Assembly (NCBI GenBank): GCA_946061495.1
Contig: CAMGSV010000037.1
Location: 1-15,408, forward strand
DNA from: an uncultured Spirochaetales bacterium
GTDB lineage: Bacteria; Spirochaetota; Spirochaetia; Treponematales; Treponemataceae
Length of the DNA stretch: 15,408 bases
Direction: 5' to 3'
Positions 5,335 to 11,708 of this stretch are shown piece after piece (position 1 is the first letter of the stretch; every line of letters starts with the position of its first letter). The position numbers and the translations under genes are program-made. Under the pieces are notes generated by a model. The model was given only the letters and a program-made list of their open reading frames with translations. It searched no databases and had not been told where the DNA came from.

Positions 5335-6807
5335 TTAGTTTCCTCCAGGTGCCACCGCCCCCTCCGCCACGTATTTTTTTAGCTGGGCGGCGGCCACCTT
5401 GGGATTGGTGATGACCGACGGCCCCCCAATGCAGCCCCCCTCGCAGGCCATCACCTCAATGAGGTTGGGGCTCTGGTCCGTGTACGGGAGGGTTCCTGCG
5501 TTCATCTTGCCGAAGGTGGCCAGCTGCTTCATGCCGCCGCCGGTAAGGCCGTTGATAACTGCCGCCCGCAACTTTTCAGGGTGCTTGAGCCGTACCCGCA
5601 CTGCCTCGGCAACGCCACCGCTGGCGGCAAAGCCACGACCAGTGGCGCTGGGCACAATGGAGCCAGGCTCCGCCTCCACCGTAGCCACATCCACGCCCTT
5701 GGCCACAAAAAAGGCTCCAACTTCTTCCACGGAAAGGACATAATCCACAAACTCGTCGTCCATGCCCTCCCGTCGCTTGGCAAGACAGGGCCCAATGAAC
5801 ACAGTGACGCAATCTGGGTCGGCACGGCGGGCCAGCTCTGCGGTGTAGTGCATAGGGGTTCGGGTCTCGGAAATGCAGGATTCCAGCTCCGGCACATGGC
5901 GGCGCACCGCCCGCACGTAGGCAGGACAGCAGGAGGTGGTCATCATCTTGTGGCCCGCCTCCATCCGCTCCTCGAATTCCTTGGCCTCGTTGTCGGAGGT
6001 GATGTCCGCGCCAATGGCCACCTCCCAGACGCGGGAGAAGCCCAGCTGCTTCAAGGCACCTTCCAGCTGGCCGGGAACCACCCGGAACTGGGCAGCGATG
6101 GAGGGTGCGTACAGAGCCACTACCTTTCGGCCGTTCATGATGTGCTTGATAACATCCACCAGCTGACTCTTGTCCATCATGGCACCAAAGGGACATTCCC
6201 GCATGCAGTTGCCACAGAAAATGCACTTGTGGTAGTCAATCTGTTCCTTGCCGTGCTCGTCCTTGGTGATGGCTCCCACCGGGCAGGACTCCTCACAGGG
6301 CACGGGAATCTTGATGATGGCGTGGTAGGGACAGTTCTGCATACACAGGCCGCAGTTCACACAGTCGTCCTCGTCAATGTGGGCACGTCCATTCTTGATT
6401 TCGATACACTTCTTGCCACAGTTGGTGATGCAGGGACGAGCAAGACATGCCTGGCAGGCATTGGTCACCATGTAGTGGGCTTTGACGCAGGCGTTGCAGG
6501 CTTCATGGAGCACCGTCAGCATGGGCCAGGTGGGCTTTTCCCGCTCCAAGGCCTCCTTAGCGAATTCCGCCAGCTTCTTCTCGTCGTCGTAGTCCTCCAC
6601 ACTGTGGCCCAGCCGAGCCATGACCCGCATCCGCAAAATCTCACGGTCGTGGTAGATGCAGCAGCGCACTGGCTCCTTTCCCAAGGGCGCCATCTCTCTG
6701 GGAATGTAATGCACCCCCTCCTCCAGCTTTCCTTCCAGCTGGAGCTTTGCAATCCGAACCAGAATCTCTCGCTTGAGATGAGCCGCCTGGTTGTTTATGT
6801 TCAGCAT
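5335..6807 (-). CDS. monomeric [FeFe] hydrogenase with N-terminal iron-sulfur domains
   Basis: A 490-residue cytosolic iron-sulfur enzyme for reversible H2 production or oxidation (or H2 sensing). After about 100 residues without clusters, Cys pairs at 104/107 and 118/121/126/130 precede two ferredoxin-type motifs: C-V-N-C-G-L-C-M-Q-N-C-P (149-160) and C-I-F-C-G-N-C-M-R-E-C-P (195-206). The H-cluster domain has all three signatures: L1 T-S-C-C-P-A-Y (Cys293, Cys294), L2 I-G-P-C-L-A-K (Cys341) and L3 E-V-M-A-C-E-G-G-C-I-G-G (Cys455, Cys459). L2 reads G-P-C where classic enzymes have M-P-C, which points to a group B-type enzyme. The ATG at 6807 has AGGAGAC at 6820-6814. It is monocistronic, and no hydE, hydF or hydG maturase is in the window. 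Confidence 0.9.
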   Translation of the reverse strand: MLNINNQAAHLKREILVRIAKLQLEGKLEEGVHYIPREMAPLGKEPVRCCIYHDREILRMRVMARLGHSVEDYDDEKKLAEFAKEALEREKPTWPMLTVLHEACNACVKAHYMVTNACQACLARPCITNCGKKCIEIKNGRAHIDEDDCVNCGLCMQNCPYHAIIKIPVPCEESCPVGAITKDEHGKEQIDYHKCIFCGNCMRECPFGAMMDKSQLVDVIKHIMNGRKVVALYAPSIAAQFRVVPGQLEGALKQLGFSRVWEVAIGADITSDNEAKEFEERMEAGHKMMTTSCCPAYVRAVRRHVPELESCISETRTPMHYTAELARRADPDCVTVFIGPCLAKRREGMDDEFVDYVLSVEEVGAFFVAKGVDVATVEAEPGSIVPSATGRGFAASGGVAEAVRVRLKHPEKLRAAVINGLTGGGMKQLATFGKMNAGTLPYTDQSPNLIEVMACEGGCIGGPSVITNPKVAAAQLKKYVAEGAVAPGGN

Positions 6808-6820
6808 AATTACGTCTCCT

Positions 6821-7114
6821 GATAAAATAGTATCTCGCCAGCATCAATGGCGGTGACTTGTGCTGTCAATCGGAAAAGAACAGCGGCAGCATGATTTTGG
6901 AAGCGTCCATCACCAAGTGGACTGTTCCCGTACAGATTGACACCTTACTTTTTTTCTTATCGAGTGCCTCCATTCCTCTCTCGTATAGCATAATATATTG
7001 TCTTCACCACAAACCAGATTCTGTCGCAGTTCAGGAAATGCTCCACGATGCAGGTTGCAGCATTAGGCTACAGTCTCATTCTATAAATTATTATCGATTA
7101 AGTCAAGAAAAAAC
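6821..7114. other. intergenic stretch without a convincing gene
   Basis: These roughly 290 bases separate the hydrogenase start from the transporter promoter. A 41-codon minus-strand ORF (6991 to 6866, ending S-K-I-M-L-P-L-F-F-S-D) looks somewhat protein-like but has no ribosome binding site and a stop just upstream. A TTGACA at 6937-6942 has no matching -10. The stretch may hold the remnant of a lost gene. Confidence 0.35.
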
Positions 7115-7143
7115 TTGACACTTTTCATTGAACGGGGTATCTT
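7115..7143 (+). promoter_or_regulatory. promoter of the queuosine-precursor transporter gene
   Basis: TTGACA (7115-7120), a 17-nt spacer and TATCTT (7138-7143) form a good sigma-70 promoter. Transcription should start near 7150, at the first base of the leader hairpin, giving a 5' untranslated region of about 63 nt. Confidence 0.65.
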
Positions 7144-7149
7144 CCTGGG

Positions 7150-7212
7150 GCGCAGTTTATGATTCCTCAAAAACTCCTGCGCGGTACAAATTAAAATCCT
7201 TAAGGAGGAGAC
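7150..7212 (+). promoter_or_regulatory. structured leader with anti-Shine-Dalgarno loop (possible riboswitch)
   Basis: GCGCAG (7150-7155) pairs with CTGCGC (7177-7182), and TTT (7156-7158) can stack on AAA (7171-7173). This leaves a loop that contains TTCCTC (7163-7168). That loop can pair with GAGGAG (7205-7210) inside the ribosome binding site AAGGAGGAG, with one G-U pair, forming an H-type pseudoknot that would hide it. A local palindrome TCCTTAAGGA (7197-7206) offers a second way to sequester it. Genes of this transporter family are often controlled by preQ1 riboswitches, but I could not match this to the preQ1-I, II or III consensus as I remember them. The pairing is seen; ligand control is inferred. 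Confidence 0.5.
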
Positions 7213-7947
7213 ATGAAAAAAATTTGCCAATTGGTTCGTCGGGAGCACGAGGACTTCAAGCTTCTGATGCGCAGCATTCCTTCCCTCACCATTACCCTGT
7301 TCGTTCTCTCGGTAGTCTGTGCCAATTTGATGGCCAACAAGGAATTGGTGAACTACAAGTACGTGGCGGTGGACTGCGGCACCGTGTTCAGCTGGATTAT
7401 GTTCCTGTGCATGGATGTTATCTGCAAGCGGTGGGGTGGCAGAGCCGCCATGAAGGTTTCCCTGCTGGCACTGGCCATCAATCTGGGAGTCTGCGGAAGC
7501 TTTGCCCTGCTGGCACTGGCTCCCGGCAAATGGGGCTCCTTCTACCACAGCGGCCTGCTGGAGGTGAACACCGCCCTCAATGCCACCTTCGGCGGCTCCT
7601 GGTACGTGGTGCTGGGCTCCTCCATAGCCTTTCTCATTTCATCCGCCGTGAATGCCCTGCTGAACAGCGCCATCGGTGCCGCCACAAAGCTGGGGGGCTT
7701 CAAGGCCTTTGCCCTGCGATCCTACCTGTCCACGGCGGTGGCTCAGCTGGTGGACAACCTGATCTTCACCACCCTGGTTTCAAAAATCTTTTTTGGCTGG
7801 ACCTGGACTCAAGTACTGGTCTGCGCCCTGATACAAGCCGCCTGGGAACTGCTGTGCGAGGTTTTGTTCTCCGGCATAGGCTACAAGGTGGTGTGCAGCT
7901 GGGAGCAGGAGCAGGTGGGTCAAGACTACTTGAATAAATCCGAGTGA
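7213..7947 (+). CDS. YhhQ/VUT-family queuosine precursor transporter
   Basis: A 244-residue inner-membrane protein with about six hydrophobic segments (roughly 22-41, 55-70, 82-103, 130-152, 170-192, 198-222). The family signature is clear: charged Asp/Cys in V-D-C-G-T-V-F-S-W (53-61) and T-A-V-A-Q-L-V-D-N-L-I-F (174-185), where the Asp lies in a helix. YhhQ (COG1738) proteins import preQ0 or preQ1 for making the tRNA base queuosine. The first 20 residues are hydrophilic and probably cytoplasmic. The ATG has AAGGAGGAG at 7202-7210. No que biosynthesis gene is nearby, so the cell may rely on salvage. Its last 22 bases overlap tail-to-tail with the broken yafQ on the other strand. Confidence 0.85.
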   Translation: MKKICQLVRREHEDFKLLMRSIPSLTITLFVLSVVCANLMANKELVNYKYVAVDCGTVFSWIMFLCMDVICKRWGGRAAMKVSLLALAINLGVCGSFALLALAPGKWGSFYHSGLLEVNTALNATFGGSWYVVLGSSIAFLISSAVNALLNSAIGAATKLGGFKAFALRSYLSTAVAQLVDNLIFTTLVSKIFFGWTWTQVLVCALIQAAWELLCEVLFSGIGYKVVCSWEQEQVGQDYLNKSE

Positions 7948-8205
7948 CCGCCTGTATCAACAAGCGTCAAAGTGAGAACTGATTTCTGTTTCAGATACAC
8001 AAGCAACCAATCAGGTTGTATATGACATTCCCTGAACATTTTCATGGAGCCTGATAACTGATGGTCTGTGAATTTTTCTTCCAAGGGAATGTCATATCTC
8101 AACTTGTCAACAACTTCTTCAAGCAATGAAATATTTAAACCCACGCTTTATTGCGAGTTTATAGCTTTTCTTGAACTGGGTAGTCCTTTTGACAATGTAC
8201 ATCAT
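7926..8205 (-). pseudogene. yafQ: YafQ-type mRNA interferase toxin, one-base frameshift
   Basis: YafQ toxins cleave ribosome-bound mRNA. From ATG 8205, overlapping the antitoxin stop as ATGA, the frame gives M-M-Y-I-V-K-R-T-T-Q-F-K-K-S-Y-K-L-A-I-K-R-G. An extra base in the TTT at about 8137-8139 then throws it to a stop. The neighbouring frame continues as G-L-N-I-S-L-L-E-E-V-V-D-K-L, D-H-Q-L-S-G, F-R-E-C-H-I-Q-P-D-W-L-L-V-Y and T-G-G-H-S-D-L-F to TAG at 7928-7926. Removing one T gives a 92-residue YafQ with all catalytic positions (His of DHQLSG, His and Asp of CHIQPDW, His of GGHSDLF). The catalytic half is therefore undamaged and the loss looks recent. A sequencing error in the T run is the main alternative. 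Confidence 0.75.
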
Positions 8206-8435
8206 CTGTTTAAATCTGCAAAAAGGGCATTTAAATCAGTATATCCCTCTACAGAGGAATCATCACATATTTGCAAGGCTTCTTGCATTGCAGCTTCTAG
8301 TTGTAAACTTGGTTGAATGTCTTTCGCTCTATCTTGTTGGTAGCGATACACAACATATCTAATGATAGAAGAAATTTCCTCTAGGCAGGCTTCTGGTGCC
8401 GCTTTCACCTGCTCCAAAACTGTTTCGTAAGACAT
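8202..8435 (-). CDS. antitoxin of the broken YafQ toxin (DinJ/RelB position)
   Basis: A 77-residue, mostly helical acidic protein starting M-S-Y-E-T-V-L-E-Q-V. The ATG at 8435 is chosen because GAGGAG (8447-8442) stands 6 nt upstream; an in-frame TTG at 8441 touches that site. The C-terminal Y-T-D-L-N-A-L-F-A-D-L-N-R resembles the toxin-binding tail of RelB/DinJ-type antitoxins, but the N-terminal half (E-I-S-S-I-I-R-Y-V-V-Y-R-Y-Q-Q-D) is not the standard DinJ ribbon-helix-helix, so I leave the subfamily open. Its stop overlaps the yafQ ATG (ATGA), the usual antitoxin-toxin coupling. It is intact while its toxin is frameshifted. Confidence 0.7.
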   Translation of the reverse strand: MSYETVLEQVKAAPEACLEEISSIIRYVVYRYQQDRAKDIQPSLQLEAAMQEALQICDDSSVEGYTDLNALFADLNR

Positions 8436-8550
8436 GGCCAACTCCTCTTCGATAGTATAACAAATTTCTATGCAGATTTACAGAGGCCATGAGAACGTCC
8501 AGCATAACCTCCCCCGTCTCCACACCGGGGAGCCCTCCTCCTATATATTT

Positions 8551-9417
8551 CTACACCTCATCCTCGCCAAACAAAATGGTGGCCTCTTGGGCGTAGATGT
8601 CAAAGGGTTCATCTTCCGCCGGTGAGGAAGCAGGTCCCTTGGCACCAGCAGTGCGTCCTGCACCACCACTCTGGCCCCGCACCGAAGCATTCTTTTTTCT
8701 CGCACCTGAGCTTGTAGAACCAGCCCGGCTGGAAGGAGCTCCACCATCCTGCGATGCAGTGCCACCAGTTGCCCCATTCTTTGCCACGGTGTTTGACCCG
8801 GCCTTGGTGGAGCGGGCATTATGGGGAGAATGGGCGGTGAGAAAGCCAAAGAGACTTCCACAGACCCCACCGGCAGTATGGGCCAGGGAAGACACGTTCG
8901 CCTCCTGGGACACCACCAGCAGCTCCCGCCCCATGTACAGGGCCAGCACCAGCAGGAAGGTCAGGGGAATCTGATACTTGCTGATGGCAGTAAAGGACGA
9001 AAGCAGAATCATCATAAAGGCAATGCCACTGGCTCCCAGCAGAGGACGGGAGATGAAACACACGTTCAGCACCCCAGTCACCAGGTCGGTGATGACAATC
9101 ATCACCGTCAGCATGACCGAGCCATACCGCTCCTCCAGCAGTGGCCCCAGCAGCAGAATAAAGGACAGGTTGCCCAGCAGATGCTCCCAGTCCTGATGCC
9201 CCAGCACATGGGTAAAGAGCCTGAAATAGTCCCCCACGTTAGTCCAGTCAAACCCCACCTCAGAGCCAATCTTTCCCGGCGCCGTAAACAACCATTCCGT
9301 AAAGCCCGGCATAAAACGCTCCAAAACCATCACCGCCACCGTCGCAAGGGAAAAGGTGAGGGTCACCGGCGCATTGTACATGATTCTCAGCCTGGCCCGC
9401 TTCTTCTTCTTTGCCAT
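8551..9417 (-). CDS. rhomboid-family intramembrane serine protease with long hydrophilic tail
   Basis: A 288-residue protein whose first 195 residues form a rhomboid core with about six membrane helices. The W-E-H-L-L-G-N motif (His79, Asn83) supplies the oxyanion side, L-L-G-A-S-G-I carries the nucleophile Ser130, and S-L-A-H-T-A-G-G the catalytic His180, so the Ser-His dyad is complete. Rhomboids cut substrates within the membrane; the target is unknown. A basic start (M-A-K-K-K-K-R-A-R) is cytoplasmic by the positive-inside rule. Residues 196-268 are a low-complexity Ala/Gly/Ser/Thr/Lys tail ending in an acidic cap (A-E-D-E-P-F-D and E-D-E-V). The ATG follows the xth stop by one base, so it is translationally coupled to exonuclease III. 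Confidence 0.88.
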   Translation of the reverse strand: MAKKKKRARLRIMYNAPVTLTFSLATVAVMVLERFMPGFTEWLFTAPGKIGSEVGFDWTNVGDYFRLFTHVLGHQDWEHLLGNLSFILLLGPLLEERYGSVMLTVMIVITDLVTGVLNVCFISRPLLGASGIAFMMILLSSFTAISKYQIPLTFLLVLALYMGRELLVVSQEANVSSLAHTAGGVCGSLFGFLTAHSPHNARSTKAGSNTVAKNGATGGTASQDGGAPSSRAGSTSSGARKKNASVRGQSGGAGRTAGAKGPASSPAEDEPFDIYAQEATILFGEDEV

Positions 9418-9418
9418 G

Positions 9419-10195
9419 CTAGTCCTCTATCTCCACCACCACGGGGCAATGGTCGGAGCCCATCACATCGGCAAGGATATTTGAAGACAAAACCTTATCT
9501 TCAAAGGAATTGTTCACACACTGGTAGTCAATGCGCCACCCGATGTTCTTTTCCCGGGCCTTGAACCGGTAGCTCCACCAGGTATACTGCTTCGGCTCCT
9601 GACAAAACTTGCGGAAGGTGTCGCAGTAGCCGCTGCTCACAAAAGATTCCATCCAGTCCCGCTCCTCCGGCAAGTAGCCGGGATTCTTCTCGTTTGCTTT
9701 AGGATTCGCCAAATCAATGGGCTTGTGGGCAACGTTATAGTCTCCGCACAGCACCACGTCAAAGCCCTCCGCCACCAGCCTGTCGCAGAACTCCTTCATG
9801 GCCTTGCAAAAGCCCAGCTTGTAGTCCAGCCGGGCCCCCGCATCCTGACTGTTGGGGAAATAGGCGCTGATTACCGCCAGCTTGCCGTACTTGGCCACCA
9901 GTACCCGGCCCTCGTCGTCATATTCCGGCACACCCATAATCTCCACGGCATCAGGCTCCGTCCGGCTGTAGATTGCGGTGCCAGAATAACCAGCTTTTTG
10001 GGCGCTTGCCCAGTAGGAAAAATAGGTGCCCCCCTCCCAAACGGGGGCCAAAAGCTCCTCTGAAAGCTGCTCCTTGCGAGCCTTTGTCTCTTGAATGCAC
10101 ACCACATCGGCACCAGAGGCAGCAATCCAGGGCAGAAACCCCTTCTTCTCCACCGCCCGGATGCCGTTCACGTTCCAGGAAATAATTCTTTTCAT
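9419..10195 (-). CDS. xth: exodeoxyribonuclease III
   Basis: A 258-residue enzyme of the AP endonuclease/exonuclease III family for base excision repair, cutting at abasic sites and trimming 3' ends. All signatures are present: W-N-V-N-G-I-R-A (7-14), Q-E-T-K with metal ligand Glu36, A-Y-F-P-N-S-Q-D (111-118, Tyr112), G-D-Y-N-V-A-H (151-157; Asp152, Asn154), G-W-R-I-D-Y (219-224) and G-S-D-H-C-P-V (246-252; Asp248, His249). Length is normal. The ATG at 10195 begins exactly at the conserved N-terminus, yet there is no Shine-Dalgarno; a -10 box lies 7 nt upstream. It is the first gene of a two-gene operon with the rhomboid and diverges from the symporter gene. Confidence 0.93.
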   Translation of the reverse strand: MKRIISWNVNGIRAVEKKGFLPWIAASGADVVCIQETKARKEQLSEELLAPVWEGGTYFSYWASAQKAGYSGTAIYSRTEPDAVEIMGVPEYDDEGRVLVAKYGKLAVISAYFPNSQDAGARLDYKLGFCKAMKEFCDRLVAEGFDVVLCGDYNVAHKPIDLANPKANEKNPGYLPEERDWMESFVSSGYCDTFRKFCQEPKQYTWWSYRFKAREKNIGWRIDYQCVNNSFEDKVLSSNILADVMGSDHCPVVVEIED

Positions 10196-10213
10196 GGCTG
10201 GCAGTCTACCACA
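10196..10213 (-). promoter_or_regulatory. extended -10 promoter of xth
   Basis: TGTGG-TAGACT (10213-10203) is followed by 7 nt and the ATG. The string matches the repeat promoters (TGTGG-TATACT, 7 nt, ATGAA) at all but one base of the box, with identical spacing. It predicts a leaderless xth mRNA. Confidence 0.55.
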
Positions 10214-10223
10214 AAAAGCCGTG

Positions 10224-10258
10224 TTGATTAAAGCCCGCTCATAAGATATGCTGACACC
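10224..10258 (+). promoter_or_regulatory. promoter of the DAACS symporter gene
   Basis: TTGATT (10224-10229), 17 nt, then TATGCT (10247-10252). Only 6 nt follow before the ATG at 10259, and no Shine-Dalgarno is present. The start of transcription would fall on the ATG. It lies back to back with the xth promoter in 63 bp. Confidence 0.5.
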
Positions 10259-11488
10259 ATGAAACTCTGGATCAAATACCTTATTGGCATCGCCTTGGGT
10301 CTCCTGGCGGCTGTCATCATCCCCATGGAAAACCGACTGGTCTCCAACACACTGGATTTCCTCACAGAATTCGCCATTCGGTTCGGACGATATACATTGC
10401 TTCCCACCCTCTTCTTTGGAGTGGCTATCTCCGTGTTCAAGCTCAGAACAGGAAACCGCTTCTGGTCCGTGGGCATGTGGCTCCTGGTGGTGCTGGTGGC
10501 AACAGCCGTCACCCTGACCCTGGTGGGACTCCTGTCTATCCTGATTGTGCGGCTGCCCCGCATCCCCATCCCCACTGGCAAGGTAACGGAGATTGCCTCC
10601 ATAAACCTGCGTGACCTGGTGATGAACCTACTGCCCTTCTCCAGCTTCCAGTCGTTGCTGGACGGTGTGTATCTGCTACCGGCCTTTGTACTGGCGGGAC
10701 TGGCCGGTGCCGGCTGCTCCGTGGATGTAGGAGACTCAAAGTCCGCCGTCTCCCTCTTCGACTCCCTGGCCAGGGTCTCCTACGACGTCATGAGCTTCTT
10801 CGTGGACATGGTGGCCGTAGGAATGATTGCCATTTCCTGCTACTGGATGGTGGATGCCCTGGCAGTATTCAAGGCGGGAATGTACCTTCCCCTCATCATC
10901 ATGCTGCTGGTACTCTTCATATTGATTGTCTGCGTCCTGTATCCTGTGGCATTACGATTTTTCTGCCAGGGCACCCGTTCCGTCCGGGTTCTCTATGCCA
11001 GCATCAGCCCCATCCTGGTGGCATTCTTTTCCGGTGACGCAAACCTCACCCTGCCAGTAGCCATACGCCACGGCTCTGAAAGCCTCGGAATCAAGCGGCG
11101 GGTCAATGCTGTCTCCTATCCCATATTCTCCATCTTTGCCCGCAGCGGTTCGGCCCTGGTGATTTCCATCTGCTTTGTAGTGATTCTCCGCTCCTACTCC
11201 AGCCTCTCCATCTCCTTTTCCGACATCATATGGATTGGCACCACCTCATTCATCCTCTCTTTCCTACTGGGCGGACTCCCAGTAGGTGGAACCTTCATGG
11301 CCCTCACCATAATGTGCACCATGTATGGACGAGGCTTCGAGGCTGGCTACCTCCTGCTCAAGCCGGCAGCCGGCATCATCGGTGCCTTTGCCGCCGCCAT
11401 CGATGCAGCCACGGCCATGTTCGGATCCTACTTTGTTGCCTTCAAAACCAAGTCCATCGAACATTACGATATGAAGCACTTCATTTAG
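10259..11488 (+). CDS. dicarboxylate/amino acid:cation symporter (DAACS family)
   Basis: A 409-residue integral membrane protein with the GltPh-like layout. N-terminal helices begin K-L-W-I-K-Y-L-I-G-I-A-L-G. A first hairpin carries the serine-rich stretch A-N-L-T-L-P-V and M-K-x-like segments near 260-285. L-L-G-G-L-P-V-G-G (about 336-344) forms the second re-entrant loop, and a final A-A-A-I-D-A-A-T-A-M-F helix (about 382-392) holds the Asp that contacts the amino group or cation in the family. It would import glutamate, aspartate or C4-dicarboxylates with Na+ or H+; substrate and ion are not decided by sequence alone. The usual N-M-D-G-T motif is not evident, so the fit is to a divergent branch. 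It ends in a strong terminator. Confidence 0.82.
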   Translation: MKLWIKYLIGIALGLLAAVIIPMENRLVSNTLDFLTEFAIRFGRYTLLPTLFFGVAISVFKLRTGNRFWSVGMWLLVVLVATAVTLTLVGLLSILIVRLPRIPIPTGKVTEIASINLRDLVMNLLPFSSFQSLLDGVYLLPAFVLAGLAGAGCSVDVGDSKSAVSLFDSLARVSYDVMSFFVDMVAVGMIAISCYWMVDALAVFKAGMYLPLIIMLLVLFILIVCVLYPVALRFFCQGTRSVRVLYASISPILVAFFSGDANLTLPVAIRHGSESLGIKRRVNAVSYPIFSIFARSGSALVISICFVVILRSYSSLSISFSDIIWIGTTSFILSFLLGGLPVGGTFMALTIMCTMYGRGFEAGYLLLKPAAGIIGAFAAAIDAATAMFGSYFVAFKTKSIEHYDMKHFI

Positions 11489-11523
11489 TTGAATGTTTTT
11501 TATCTATATAAACAGAAAGAAAT

Positions 11524-11563
11524 ACCGACCTTCCAGGTAAATCCCTGAGGTCGGTCTTTTTTT
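11524..11563 (+). terminator. rho-independent terminator of the symporter gene
   Basis: ACCGACCT (11524-11531) pairs perfectly with AGGTCGGT (11548-11555) across a 16-nt loop, followed by C and seven T (11557-11563). It ends the symporter transcript and insulates the phaEC operon. Confidence 0.85.
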
Positions 11564-11571
11564 CTTTATTT

Positions 11572-11647
11572 TTAGTGCAAAACTGAACTAATTTCATTAA
11601 AATTAGTGTAAAACAACTTGATACCAAATAAAGTATCATGTTAGGAT
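11572..11647 (+). promoter_or_regulatory. phaEC promoter and upstream repeats
   Basis: Three signals cluster here. A direct repeat TTAGTGnAAAAC occurs at 11572-11583 and 11603-11614, 31 bp apart (about three helical turns). A perfect 8-bp inverted repeat ACTAATTT / AAATTAGT (11587-11607) lies between and overlaps the second copy. TTGATA (11618-11623) with TAGGAT (11642-11647) at 18 nt is a fair promoter; TGATAC / GTATCA (11619-11624, 11633-11638) is a further palindrome over it. Regulator binding is inferred. Confidence 0.45.
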
Positions 11648-11708
11648 ATGGCGTATTTTTCAACAAATTGCATCAATTTGAGAAATGGTACCAATAAGGA
11701 GGTAAAAT

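Noticed and set aside
5581..6822. Long plus-strand ORF (413 codons) opposite the hydrogenase gene
   Set aside because: It is the antisense shadow of a well-conserved [FeFe] hydrogenase and has no recognisable domain.
6858..7118. Plus-strand ORF of 86 codons between hydrogenase and transporter
   Set aside because: No ribosome binding site, no motif, and it runs into the transporter promoter.
7128..7937. Second long ORF overlapping the transporter in another plus-strand frame
   Set aside because: Low-complexity shadow; the transporter frame has the ribosome binding site, membrane segments and family motifs.
8130..8145. Programmed -1 frameshifting in yafQ at GGGTTTAAA
   Set aside because: The downstream frame is +1 relative to the ATG, so a -1 slip would not produce the toxin.
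8509..8532. CTCCCC / GGGGAG hairpin as a terminator of the rhomboid gene
   Set aside because: No T tract follows on either strand, so it does not meet the usual criterion.
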